From the NCBI RefSeq assembly GCF_902806685.2, contig NC_048545.1, positions 1,575,001 to 1,639,000 of the forward strand: DNA of 64,000 bases, read 5' to 3'. The notes below the pieces were generated by a model that saw only the letters and a list, made by a program, of their open reading frames with translations, did not search any database and was not told the DNA's origin. Below are positions 51,715 through 61,494 of the stretch, in pieces. Position 1 is the stretch's first letter. Every line of letters starts with the position of its first letter. The position numbers and the translations under genes were made by a program. This stretch comes from Maniola hyperantus (taxonomy: Eukaryota > Arthropoda > Insecta > Lepidoptera > Nymphalidae).

Positions 51715-51860
51715 CAGTGGCGTGCACACGGTTTCAAGCCAGGGTAGGCAGTAGTTAGGTAGGAACCTGTTTACTGGCAGGTCATAATGAAAAATATGCA
51801 TTGAGCTATTACAACTGGGGTAAGCAGTGCATTTATGCCTCTATGACCTGCACGCCACTG
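51715..51860 (-). mobile_element. hAT MITE M10, copy 3
   Basis: 146 bp, inverted relative to the other two. Flanks CGTATACG and CGTATAAG match at seven of eight bases, consistent with an older 8-bp target duplication. Confidence 0.85.
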
Positions 51861-51870
51861 CGTATAAGTA

Positions 51871-51979
51871 AACCGTGGCTGGATGAGGAAGGCTGAGGAC
51901 TGGGTGTGGTAGCGCTCTTTAGGAAAGGCCTATGTCCAACAGTGGACGTCCACAGGCTGATGATGATGATGATGATGAT
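51871..51979 (+). pseudogene. LINE L-b C-terminal fragment with (GAT)n tail
   Basis: GWMRKAEDWVW, an in-frame TAG, then KAYVQQWTSTG and TGA followed by (ATG)n. It matches the end of 33365-33634. Confidence 0.65.
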
Positions 51980-52238
51980 ACGTAGATCATGAGCCTCTTT
52001 GCGGATAAAGGCCTTTTTTGTGAGGGAAATCCGTCATGGATACCACGGGCTACGGGGATACACAATGGTTATTTCTAACTCCTACACTAAAAATCTCACG
52101 AAGTTCCATCTAACAACTGATGACGGAGCACAGGAGTCCGATAACTCCTCCTTACTCCGCCAGCGGTTGTCCACTGTAGCAGACCCACTACTGGGACACT
52201 ACGTGCCTCCTAGCAATGGCTAACAATATGGCCCATGA
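51980..52238. other. unrecognised; 74-codon open frame
   Basis: A frame at 51999-52223 reads YHGLRGYTMVISNSYTKNL and RLSTVADPLLGHYVPPSNG. Not recognised; its initiation codon is not convincing. Confidence 0.3.
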
Positions 52239-52430
52239 AAGTCAAAAGTCAAAAGTCAAATGATTTATTCAAAATAGGTAATTAATAACTCTTTTTGATG
52301 GTCAGATGTTGGATTTCTAAGATATAGTGGTGATAATTATTACGCAAACTTAAAATTAAAGCTACGAGGGTTCCAAACGCGCCCAGGTCTGAGAAGAGCC
52401 CACAACAAACTCAGCCGGGAAGAGAAATTG
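52239..52430 (-). repeat. LINE L-a 3' tail
   Basis: (GTCAAAA)n then the complement of the 37490-37690 tail, including CCAGGTCTGAGAAGAGCCCA. Confidence 0.7.
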
Positions 52431-52437
52431 TGTTTAA

Positions 52438-52676
52438 CTAGCTTATGCTCGCGACTTCGTCCGCGTGGACTACACAAACTTCAAACCCCTATTTCACCCC
52501 CTTAGGGGTTGAATTTTCAAAAATCCTTTCTTAGCGGATGCCTACGTCACAATTATAGCTATCTGCATGCCAAATTTCAGTCCGATCCATCCAGTGGTTT
52601 GAGCTGTGCGTTGATAGATCAGTCAGTCAGTCAGTCAGTCAGTCAGTCAGTCACCTTTTCCTTTTATATATTTAGA
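52438..52676 (-). mobile_element. HEL-B, full length; tandem member 1
   Basis: A|CTAG at 52438 and TTTAGA at 52676 (TC start on the minus strand). (GACT)n of about eight units. Confidence 0.85.
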
Positions 52677-52937
52677 CTAGCTTATGCTCGCGACTTCGTC
52701 CGCGTGGACTACAAAATTTCAAAACCCTATTTCACCCCCTTAGGAGTTGAATTTTCAAAAATCCCTTCTTAGCGGATGCCTACGTCATAATAGCTATCTG
52801 CATGCCAAATTTCAGCCCGATCCGTCCAGTAGTTTGAGCTGTGCGTTGATAGATCACTCAGTCAGTCAGTCAGTCAGTCATTCAGTCAGTCAGTCAGTCA
52901 GTCAGTCACCTTTTCCTTTTATATATATATATATAGA
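52677..52937 (-). mobile_element. HEL-B, full length; tandem member 2
   Basis: CTAG at 52677 directly follows the TC end of member 1. The other end is ATAGA|T. (GACT)n about 12 units, with TA-rich start. Confidence 0.85.
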
Positions 52938-53135
52938 TTAATATATTCTAGCTTTCGAAACGTTTTCGGACTAGTTTCTCCTTATTGACATTCCTGACGA
53001 AAGGAATCCGCCGTATCCGCCAGAACTGGTCAGAACACGTGTAGTGTTTGCCACACGCTGAGAACTATCTATTCCTGCGTGCCTTGACACAGTAGCCGGC
53101 AAATCTGCATAGGTTATTGGCACTTGTATAGATTA

Positions 53136-53557
53136 AAACCGGCCAAGTGCGAGTGAGACGCGCGCACCGAGGGTTCTGTACTACAGTCGTATATTTTCGA
53201 CATTTTGCACGATAATTCAAAAACTGTGATGCATAAAAATAAATAAAAATCTGTTTAAGAATACACAGGTGAAGATCTTTCATATGATACCCCACTTGAT
53301 ATACTTAGTTATCTTACTTCGAAAATTGAAAATTTATTACATGACCACAATTAATTTTTTTGTGTGATGTAACCACAAATTCACGGTTTTCAGATTTTTT
53401 CCCCTAATGTTTGCTATAAGACCTACCTACCTGCCAAATTTCATGATTCTAGCTCAACGGGAAGCACCCTGTAGGTTTCTTGACAGACCGACAGACAGAC
53501 AACAAAGTGATCCTGTAAGGATGCCGTTTTTCCTGTTGAGGTACGGAACCCTAAAAA
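53136..53557 (-). mobile_element. HNT-A, full length
   Basis: CCGGCCAAGTGCGAGTGAG start, ACGGAACCCTAAAAA end. The next, shorter family member begins in the shared A run. Confidence 0.7.
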
Positions 53558-53625
53558 CCGGACAAGTGCGAGTTGAACTCGCGTAGAGAGGGTTCCGTAC
53601 GATGATTGTGATTGTGTGTATGACA
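53558..53625 (-). mobile_element. HNT-A-type hairpin-end fragment
   Basis: CCGGACAAGTGCGAGTTGAA, CTCGCG and GGGTTCCGTACGATGA match the end of the A3-type variants. Confidence 0.45.
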
Positions 53626-53699
53626 TTTAAGACCATATAAATTTCGTATAGGTTTTTTTAAGTAAAGAAGTGTATTTTCTGTATGTTTTATGACGATTA

Positions 53700-53850
53700 G
53701 CGGCACATGTTTGTCGGTAGAAACGTGGTAACGAACCACGGCCGAAGCCTCCTTCGAACGAAGACATGATTCAAATGAATTCCACTTCAGCATCCTTTCC
53801 ACCAAGTGAGATTGCAGGCAAGGCCTAACTTGTATTTAAATTATTAAAAA
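53700..53850. mobile_element. SINE-2 pieces in both orientations
   Basis: ACGGCCGAAGCCTCC near 53740 is the minus-strand body. AAGTGAGATTGCAGGCAAGG near 53803 and the A-rich end are plus strand. Confidence 0.45.
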
Positions 53851-54369
53851 ATACTTAGGCATAATAAATTACCCTAACCACGTAGAATCGAACCCGTTAT
53901 AGAGGTCATCAAAATAATGTATATCTAGATATTGCGTTATAATACAGTTATAAAAAACATATTTCGTGTTATCTATCGATAGATAGTCGATATCAAACTG
54001 TCGATAAGACGAAACAAGTTACATAAACTTAGCACAAGTTACACGGGCTTAAGGAATTGTATGTACCTGCCTAAATCTTTCAAAAAATAAGGTGACCGAT
54101 CAATTCACAAAAAACAAACGACTACTAACGAAACTATTACTAACTTAGGTATATTTACTGTTTTGGAGCATAGTATAATGGAAAGATAAATCTTGCTTAG
54201 TTTTAGGGAGGTTGTCCATCGCGTTGACGCCCGAAACAGTCGCGCGTTAGTAACGATGCAGAATCGATACCACATCTACTCGTGTGTCGATACTATGCGA
54301 TCGCTGCTATCGCGTGTTACAAATGCGACTCGGCCAAAAGTATTTTTTTATACGGCCAAAAGTATAAAA
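53851..54369. other. no recognised gene
   Basis: Palindromic TATCTATCGATAGATAG near 53973 and the 13-bp direct repeat CGGCCAAAAGTAT (54332 and 54352). The frame at 54193 is not supported. Confidence 0.4.
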
Positions 54370-54545
54370 CTGGCGAGCACCGCCGCCCATGAACATTTGC
54401 AGTACCAGAGGAACCACCAATGCGTTGCCAGCCTTGCTCGTATAATCGTGATTCATGCAGACCGCAGACGCGGTAAGCGAAACACGCTACTGTATAGCTG
54501 CAAAAAGTCGTGGTGGACGATCTCCCTTAGATAGACCAACCACAA
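54370..54545 (+). repeat. LINE 3'-part fragments
   Basis: CGCCGCCCATGAACATTTGC and ACCACCAATGCGTTGCCAGC resemble a LINE 3' UTR. The next block, to 54545, is unassigned but repeat-like. Confidence 0.4.
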
Positions 54546-54550
54546 ATAGA

Positions 54551-54868
54551 ATCATCATCATCATCATCATGATCAACCCATCGCCGGCTCACTACAGAGC
54601 ACGAGTCTCCTTCAGAGTGAGAAAGGTTTGGCCATAGTCTACCACGCTGGCCATGTGCGGATTGGTAGACTTCACACACCTTTGAGAACATTATGGAGAA
54701 CTCTCAGGTATGCAGGTTTCCTCACGATGTTTTCCTTCACCGTTCAAGCAAGTGACATTTAATTACTTAAAACGCACATAACTCCGAAAAGTTAGAGGTG
54801 CGTGCCGGGGATCGAACTCCCGATCTCCGATTAGAAGGCGGACGTCCTAACCACTAGGCTATCACAGC
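54551..54868 (-). mobile_element. SINE-1, full length, well preserved
   Basis: (ATC)n tail, whole body, B-box complement GGGATCGAACTCCCG and A-box complement CTAACCACTAGGCTATCACA. The best SINE-1 copy in the window. Confidence 0.85.
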
Positions 54869-54936
54869 TGTTACACACAAATATAATAAATACATTTAAC
54901 TAGTCAGCGTAAGTAAGTAATACTTTTGTATGATAA

Positions 54937-55160
54937 CTAGCTTATGCTCGCGACTTCGTCCGCGTGGACTACACAAATTTCAAACCCCAATTTCACCCCC
55001 TTAGGGGTTGAATTTTCAAACATCCTTTCTTAGCGGATGCCTACGTCATAATAGCTATCTGCATGCCAAATTTCAGCCCGATCCGTCCAGTAGTTTGAGC
55101 TGTGCGTTGATAGATCAGTCAGTCAGTCAGTCAGTCACCTTTTCCTTTTATATATTTAGA
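54937..55160 (-). mobile_element. HEL-B, full length, well preserved
   Basis: A|CTAG and GA|T ends, hairpin block, five GACT units; 224 bp. Confidence 0.85.
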
Positions 55161-55509
55161 TATATGGAGGAGCAAGTAAGAAATGTAACCTTATGGCCCC
55201 ATGGAATCCACACTGCCTTTTTTTCCCGTCTGCACTCTGCAGTATAAAGTCAAGGTCGTTTGAACATTGCACTGCAATGCTATAATTCACCAACATTTAT
55301 TTACCTTCCATAAACTTAAATTCAATTATCACTGCAACTTAATCTGTTGTAATAAAGACTAGTTTCGATAAAACAGTTGATAATGACCGCAAATTAAAAT
55401 TGTAATAAAGAATTATACATGACAACAAACTTAGTTGATCGCGTGCGTTGCTAGTCGTTGCCTGTGTTTGGAATTTAAAAAAAAAAAGTTACGCGCGAAA
55501 CAGAACAGC
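55161..55509. other. unique-looking AT-rich stretch upstream of a candidate exon
   Basis: No repeat recognised. If 55510-55681 is a real first coding exon, this would hold its promoter and 5' UTR, but no core promoter element is convincing. Confidence 0.35.
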
Positions 55510-55681
55510 ATGAATATGATTTCGCTGACAGTATGGGCGCTGGAAAGCAATTGTTTTATAGTTTACTCGGTAATGATAGTGTTTTTCGTTGGCTTTACGA
55601 TGTTCCACAAGAATAGATTGGAGGCTAATCAAAATAGAATTGACGCCAGAAAGAAATTCGCGATCCACGATAGCGGGAAAG
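55510..55681 (+). CDS. candidate host-gene first coding exon: short membrane-anchored N-terminus (unconfirmed)
   Basis: From the ATG at 55510 the frame reads MNMISLTVWALESNCF, then a hydrophobic segment of about 20 residues (VYSVMIVFFVGFTMF) followed by a charged stretch HKNRLEANQNRIDARKKFA. At 55681 the sequence AAAG|GTTAGT is a good splice donor (phase 1); without splicing the frame stops three bases on. One membrane helix near the N-terminus and a basic/polar region after it would suit a single-pass membrane protein. The stretch is not part of any repeat I recognise. I do not recognise the protein and no second exon lies in the window, so this may be chance. Confidence 0.35.
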
Positions 55682-55760
55682 GTTAGTGACTTTTTACTTT
55701 TTATTCGACTGCGAAAAAGGTGCGTTTTTGACGTATTTTTTCCCGACTACGGCAAAATAT

Positions 55761-55912
55761 AGAGTAACCGACATAGCTCAACGGGTTGCGAAGCTGAAGT
55801 GGCAATGGATAGGGCACATAGTTCGTACAACCGATAGACGTTGGGGTCCCAAGCAAGGTGCTGGCGACCTCGCACCGGAAGACGCAGCGTTGGAAAACCC
55901 CCCACTAGGTAA
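55761..55912 (+). pseudogene. LINE L-b remnant with frameshift
   Basis: RVTDIAQRVAKLKWQWIGHI and VRTTDRRWGPK are in one frame; CWRPRTGRRSVGKPPTR is in another. It is the same protein end as 33365, with a frameshift near 55853. Confidence 0.65.
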
Positions 55913-55954
55913 ATCATAATTTTATGATTTGCCTGTCTATATCTATCTATCTAT

Positions 55955-56143
55955 TCTATACTATTATATAAAGAGGTAATGTCGTTAAGTTTGTTTGTAG
56001 GGGGTAATCTTTGGAACTACTGAGCCGATTTTAAAAATTCTTTCACCAGAAGAAAGCTACATTATTCCTGAGTGACACTGATAGGCTATACGGGATCTTT
56101 AAAAACCTAAATCTACGCGGGCGAAGCCGCGGGGATCAGCAAG
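55955..56143 (+). mobile_element. Helitron HEL-K
   Basis: TCTATACTATTATATAAAGA start, TGTTTGTAGGGGGTAATCTT, CGCGGGCGAAGCCGCG hairpin and end GATCAGCAAG|T (CTAG mutated). It is of the Helitron type most widespread in insects. Confidence 0.65.
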
Positions 56144-56368
56144 TATTTTATAAAAAAATATTTAGTCCTAGGTACACTCAATAATCTCAACTGTCAACTA
56201 TATTTGTACGCCGACATGGCTAATGTGCTGGACTGTTTCTAAAGTAGGTACCTACCTAACCTGCAGATGACCATCTCCGGGAGGCTGTGAAAATGGTAAC
56301 AGACAGAAACCGAACACACTTTCGCATTTATAATACCTATAATTTAAGTGATATTATTATGGATATTA

Positions 56369-56641
56369 TTTGATGTGATAGCCTAGTGGTTAGGACGTCC
56401 GCCTTCTAATCGGAAGTCGAAGGTTCGATCCCGGGCACGCAACTCTAACTTTTCGGAGTTATGTACGTTACATCGTGAGGAAACCTGCATGCCTGAGAGT
56501 TCTTCATAATGTTCTCAAAGGTGTGTGAATAGTCTACAAATCAACACATGGCCAGGTTGGTAGACTATGACCAAAACCCTTCTCAGGAAGAGATCTGTGC
56601 TCTGTAGCGAGCCGGCTATGGGTTGATCATGATGATGATGC
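56369..56641 (+). mobile_element. SINE-1, small internal deletion
   Basis: GTGATAGCCTAGTGGTTAGG A-box, AGGTTCGATCCCGGG B-box, and (GAT)n tail; about 40 bp are missing after the head. Confidence 0.75.
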
Positions 56642-56725
56642 TAATTATTATGGATTTAAAAACTTGAATCTGTTGGCTGAAATTAGTTTTCTATTAAATA
56701 ATTTTAAATACATATCAAAAATTGC

Positions 56726-56791
56726 GTAACCGGCAGGAATCGAACCTGCATCTTCTGGGTTCGCGCCCGATGCCTTGACCAACTCGGCGAC
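56726..56791 (-). other. tRNA-like sequence (pseudo-tRNA or SINE head)
   Basis: On the minus strand a perfect T-arm GCAGGTTCGATTCCTGC is preceded by GAGTTGGTCAAGGC (A-box-like). The ends pair imperfectly (GTCGCCG / CGGTTAC). The anticodon loop CGCGAAC lacks the invariant U33 and the body is only 66 nt, so a functional tRNA is unlikely. Confidence 0.5.
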
Positions 56792-56874
56792 AATTATTTA
56801 GTAATTTCCTTGAAGTGTAGGTAAAACACTAAAAAATTATAAAAAATATAGTTTTCTATTTACACAAACACAAT

Positions 56875-57033
56875 GAGCCGATTCTCTTGAACACAATTTC
56901 TAAACTAAACTAAATTAACAGATCTAAATCTAGTGCCATCCTTTTCCGCAAGCAACATTATGAAAGGGATAGCAATAGATTTAGGCGTGACATTTTAGTT
57001 TAGTTTAGAGATTGTGTACAGTGGAATTAGCCA
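56875..57033. mobile_element. MITE M13, foldback
   Basis: ACAATTTCTAAACTAAACTA with TAGTTTAGTTTAGAGATTGT, and AGATCTAAATCTA with TAGATTTAGGC; ends GGCTAATTCC-like. About 159 bp. Confidence 0.65.
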
Positions 57034-58029
57034 AATGTCACTTCAGAGTTAAAAAAGTAGATTCAATTGAACGATGTATAAAAACTTGTGTAAATTCCAT
57101 GACGTACGTACTTACTTACTTGAGTAAGTAAGTACCTACAATTAAGTACAAAGATACAACTTAAAAGGAACTATTTTGGTAAGTGCGCTCCAACCTTGGA
57201 CCTCATCATTATGATTGTCGTCAAATATATTAAGTATCACTATTTTACTGTAAAAAAAAACTTAAAAAATTAAAAATCTTAAGGAAAGTAAACGCACCTC
57301 AGTTTTTACCCTCATAACTTTTTTACTTGGTACCTAAGTAGAACTGAAACAGTTCAGATACATACCTATATAGATTCAACAGTTTTTAGGGTTCCGTAGT
57401 CTATTATCTATGTTTCACAACCGTATTGAAAAATAAACTATAAGCGCTGTAAGGTATAGAAATTTAGAACAGATAAAGAAGCCTAATATAAAAACCCACA
57501 CCACAGTTTTACGATAGATCGTATAACTGTGCTACTGCCTACCTACCTACTTCCTGAAAATAAAAAATGTGAGAAAACAAATTTTGGTTTGCCCCTCGAG
57601 TGATGGATAGTAAGCTACGGAACTCGTAAGAGGGAAAGTCTCACTCGCGCTTGACCAATTGTTTTTAATATTTGTTAAATTTAGTGATGTTCAGTTAAAA
57701 TTTTATTCGAATCTCCAGCAAACTTTAGTGCTAATCTTAGTCATATTTTAGTCAGTAATGTCAATGACCTTGGTTAATTTAATTCTCATTTTAGTACAAT
57801 TGTGTAGAATGTAGGTAGCTGTAATGTAATATTAGGATGAATTAATGTGTAATGTGTTTTACCTTCCTCGTGTCATCATGAAACTAATTGAATTTGATAT
57901 GCGTGCATGAAATTAGTTCAGGAAATTCTTTGTTTTCTGTTTTTATATACCAACTTACTAGCTAAGTACCTAGTTAAATATGCAGGTGGATTATATTCAC
58001 AACGTGAAAATTATTATTAAATTATTAAT
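57034..58029. other. about 1 kb with no recognised gene or repeat
   Basis: A 13-bp-arm palindrome GTACTTACTTACT/AGTAAGTAAGTAC lies at 57108-57135. Otherwise AT-rich DNA without supportable features. Confidence 0.5.
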
Positions 58030-58331
58030 TATTATTATTATTATAAAGGAAAGTGTGTGTATGTGTGTGTGTCTTTCACACAAAAACGGTCGTATGGATT
58101 TGTCTGAAGTATAGAGCTATACCTAAATTGTACCCTGGACTAACATTTGGCTACATTTTTTCCGAAAAATCAAAGAATTCTCACGGGATTTCGAAAAAAA
58201 AAACCCTAAATAAAGATATAGACAATTAAGTTATAGGGGGTCAAAAACGCCCTGAATGGCTTCGAGAAAAGGATGGTACGGTTGATTTAATAGCCTGAGC
58301 GAGCAAAACCGAGAGCATGAGATATAGCTAG
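58030..58331 (+). mobile_element. Helitron-like HEL-L, degenerate
   Basis: TTATTATAAAGGAAAGTGTG start region, GTGT repeats, TTCTCACGGGATTTCGAAAA middle and ATATAGCTAG|T end. The middle resembles HEL-C/D; ends are approximate. Confidence 0.45.
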
Positions 58332-58482
58332 TTCAACCTGCACTCCCACCCCAGCTGATAAAAACTATCTGCCTAAGTATTTGGGCTTAGTTACTGACCT
58401 TTGTTACTTTAAACGGTTCGGTTATCAATCTATAAATATGTAGTCATATATAGGCTTGTGTACACAGAACGTCCGACGGCAA

Positions 58483-58742
58483 GGGCCTCCGCAGACTGGA
58501 GGACGGGACGGCAGAGGATTTTAAATTTATCAACCGAGTTTAATAGATATTTATCCCATCGAAATAAGGTAAATATACTAATATTTCAATGCTCAGCGTT
58601 CCAGCAAAAACTGCGCTGCGATGCTCCGATGTCAATCACCGAGCATTGAAATATACCTACCTTGTTTCGATTGGGTAAATACTAAATCTTATTGATAACT
58701 TTAAAATACTCTGGGTTCCAGTCACCCAGTCTGCGCAGGCCC
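58483..58742. mobile_element. MITE M14, about 100-bp inverted ends
   Basis: GGGCCTCCGCAGACTGG at the left and CCAGTCTGCGCAGGCCC at the right. Inverted similarity continues to AATATTTCAATGCTCAGCG / CCGAGCATTGAAATATAC. Confidence 0.75.
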
Positions 58743-58879
58743 TAGCGAATAAAGAGGGTCCAAAGGTTGTAAAATAAAAACCAATGGCACGAGAAATCAT
58801 GCGTAGAAGCGGCGATATAACTTCACACAGTTTGGATATTTACACACTGGGTTTCTGTAAACGGAGACCGTTTGTGTAC

Positions 58880-58945
58880 TTGTGTGTGTAAAGTCTGCCA
58901 ATCCGCCTTTGGCCAGCGTGGTGGACTACGGCCAAACGCATATGA
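58880..58945 (+). mobile_element. SINE-1 fragment
   Basis: GTCTGCCAATCCGCCTTTGG and GCGTGGTGGACTACGGCC only. Confidence 0.55.
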
Positions 58946-59215
58946 AGTATGGCCTTAGCGCAGCTTCACTCTATACATCCGTCTGATAACGTATCGAACA
59001 AAATGACGAAAATTGATAAAATGCTTGCATGCACGCCACATAAAACATTCTACAGAAAAAGACTGCTTTTTTTACTGAAACCTCGGCAATTTTTTTTAAT
59101 CGGTTAATACATGTAAATTCTTATACCTAAGTAGTTTCTAAGGAAAAATCATTTTCAAACAAGCCATATAATAATATATAATTTTTATATTGTTTTACCT
59201 ACACTTCAAGGAAAT

Positions 59216-59648
59216 TCGGCGGATTCACCCACGTGGATTTAGGTTTTAAAAATCCCGTGGGAACTTTTGAATTTCCAGGACAAAAAGTAAATGATCTGTA
59301 GTAGCCCGTCCCCGTGATGCAAGATATCTCAGTACCAAATTTCGTAAAAACATTTAAACGCATGATTCTTTAAAAATCACGTGGAATCACCACGATTTAA
59401 GAATGCAATTCCTTACAGGATCAGGGCTGAGGAGTTGGATTCTTGAGTTCAAAAAGTCGGACGGACGGACAGACGGATGGACGGACTGACGGACTGACGG
59501 ATAGACGGACTTACGGACAGACAGACAGACAGACAGAAAAAAATTAAAAAACGTGTGATTCAGTTATGGTACAGTCCAAAATATAACCATATGATCTCAA
59601 TTAGAGGTAGTTATTTTGAAATTACAGATAGACACTTCAATTTTATTT
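59216..59648 (-). mobile_element. Helitron HEL-I / HEL-J-like composite
   Basis: The minus-strand 3' part is HEL-C-like (CACGTGGATTTAGGTTTT). A middle block (GATCAGGGCTGAGGAGTTGG) matches the HEL-J internal repeats. The 5' part matches the first half of 41450. A long (GACG/GACA)n run lies at about 59455-59536. The terminal CTAG is not present. Confidence 0.5.
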
Positions 59649-59654
59649 ATTATA

Positions 59655-59874
59655 AATACCTATATAAAAGGAAAAGGTGACTGACTAACAAACTGATCTA
59701 ACAACGCACAGCTCAAACTACTGGACGGATCGGGCTGAAATTTGGCATGCAGATAGCTATTATGACGTAGGCATCTGCTAAGAAAGGATTTCTGAAAATT
59801 CAACCTCTAAAGGGGGAAAATAGGCGTTTGAAATTTGTGTACTCCACGCGGACGAAGTCGCGGGATTAAGCTAG
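59655..59874 (+). mobile_element. HEL-B
   Basis: CCTATATAAAAGGAAAAGG, degraded (GACT)n, full body and AAGCTAG|T end; the 5' TC is not exact. Confidence 0.75.
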
Positions 59875-60146
59875 TCATCAATAAAACAAAAGCTGAGCAA
59901 TGTTTTATTTTGCCTTTCTGTAGGTACATGAAATTATACGTAATCACTGAACCGAGGATTCGTATTACGCAAATTGCTATATTTACTTAATTTATGAAAC
60001 AGCAGGCCTTGAATATGAAAACATTTAAAGCAAATAAAATAATTTCATAGAAGAGTCAATGTTTTTACCTACACTTAAAATTCTCCACATGTCTTGTACC
60101 TATTTGGAAGTGAGGCACAACATCTTCTGTATACCTATATAATATA

Positions 60147-60175
60147 CTAGCTTATGCTCGCGACTTCGTCCGCGT
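60147..60175 (-). mobile_element. HEL-B 3' end, cut by an LTR retrotransposon
   Basis: A|CTAGCTTATGCTCGC to CCGCGT is the HEL-B 3' end. The LTR starts at the next base. The rest of HEL-B would lie beyond the 3' LTR, outside the window. Confidence 0.7.
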
Positions 60176-61480
60176 TGTGACGTTGTAAATTTTGAACTAC
60201 TAATTAGCGTTTCGCTTTTAATAAAAATTTATTTTGTTCAAAGTATGTTGGTGCCACCTAGCATCAAGGTGCAGAACTACGCGTGGGTCGATGTTCAGAG
60301 TTCATTCGAGCCACAATAGATGGCGTTTGCTTCGTTGTCAATTGTCGTAAAAATAAAACAAAATAATTAAATAAAACCATAATATCATTTGTTTATTGTT
60401 AAGTCATTAACAAAACGGTTCTTATAATATATCCTTAGGTTCCGCAAATATTCAAAAATGAATTGGCTTCATGATCAAACTAACTCAGAGCGGCCACACT
60501 CGGGTTGCGTCTGGCAACACCGATAGGTGAGATTTAGAATTTTCCTGGAGTCAACATGTGAAGACGAATTTTTTTCGTTCCAGGAAAATCTCACTCTTTT
60601 CGCCCATGGCTTCGCCTGGAAAAATACAATAGTATAAAATTTAGTCATCCTAACGTATTTCAATGTTTCATCAATTATGTTCCAGTTATTTTATCTTCCC
60701 AAATAAATGAGGATAATGGGTTGTGGGTGGACTTCTGAAAACCATTGGTGGCCAGGAGTTCAATAGGGTTTTCGTATTTACGTTTTTAATTTTACGATTT
60801 AGTTTTCCGTTTGCGTTTTCGTATTTATTTCTTTTGCACATTCACGTAGGCAACTTAATTTCTATGGATAAGACTTGGTGAAAATCTTTGTAATGAAACA
60901 TTTCGGTTGTGAAGAATCAAATAAATTGAGTTTTGGATCTTGGCCGATGCCGTCCAGCTACCTTGCAGTCTTCGCACCTACAAGTAAGCAATGTTTGTAT
61001 CCTGGTACAGTTTAGTGAACCTTCTTAGTGTATGTGTACAGTAAGAACCCTGTCTTTACTACTGAGCTTTTATTTTGAAACAATTTTATGAATTTTACTG
61101 TGTCATTGTCTATTCCATGCCAATGGCATCTTAAATTTAAAACATAGATTTTATGTACTATCTACCTAAGGCATTCTAATGTATCTAAATTAAGTCTTGG
61201 CATTAAGCTAGAATAACTAAGCATTATTAGCCATCATTCTGTATTAAGCGACCCCGGTAAAAGTTACATTAAAAACAATTTTGCCTAACATCTAGCAAAT
61301 TTCATTTATAACACCTCATATGCATTACAAGGGAGTCGACGGCTAGCTTCTATTCTTTACTAGGTAGATAGATCAAGTAAAGTAAATTAAAATTATTTTT
61401 TTTTCCTCTAATCTTTGTAAGGTGGTAGATTATTCCGTATCCGGGTATATTTCTATTCCGACCAATTTGCCACCCTTACA
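60176..61480 (+). repeat. 5' long terminal repeat
   Basis: It starts TGTGACGTTGTAAATTTTG directly inside HEL-B and ends CCACCCTTACA, i.e. TG...CA, two bases before the primer site. The last 64 bp contain an inverted pair GTAAGGTGG (61417) / CCACCCTTAC (61470). The 3' LTR is not in the window, so the left boundary rests on the abrupt end of HEL-B similarity. It should hold the promoter and polyadenylation signals; I could not place a convincing TATA box. Confidence 0.75.
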
Positions 61481-61482
61481 AA

Positions 61483-61494
61483 TGGCGCCCGAAC
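61483..61494 (+). other. primer binding site, tRNA-Lys type
   Basis: TGGCGCCCGAAC is complementary to the 3' end of tRNA-Lys(UUU), the primer that starts minus-strand DNA synthesis. Complementarity appears to stop after about 12 bases. It is separated from the LTR by AA. Confidence 0.8.

Noticed and set aside
52621..52652. possible CRISPR-like or regulatory array from CAGT repeats
   Set aside because: Simple microsatellite inside HEL-B copies in a eukaryotic genome; no spacers.
54193..54534. 113-codon open frame
   Set aside because: Its second half runs through LINE-like 3' sequence and no domain is visible.
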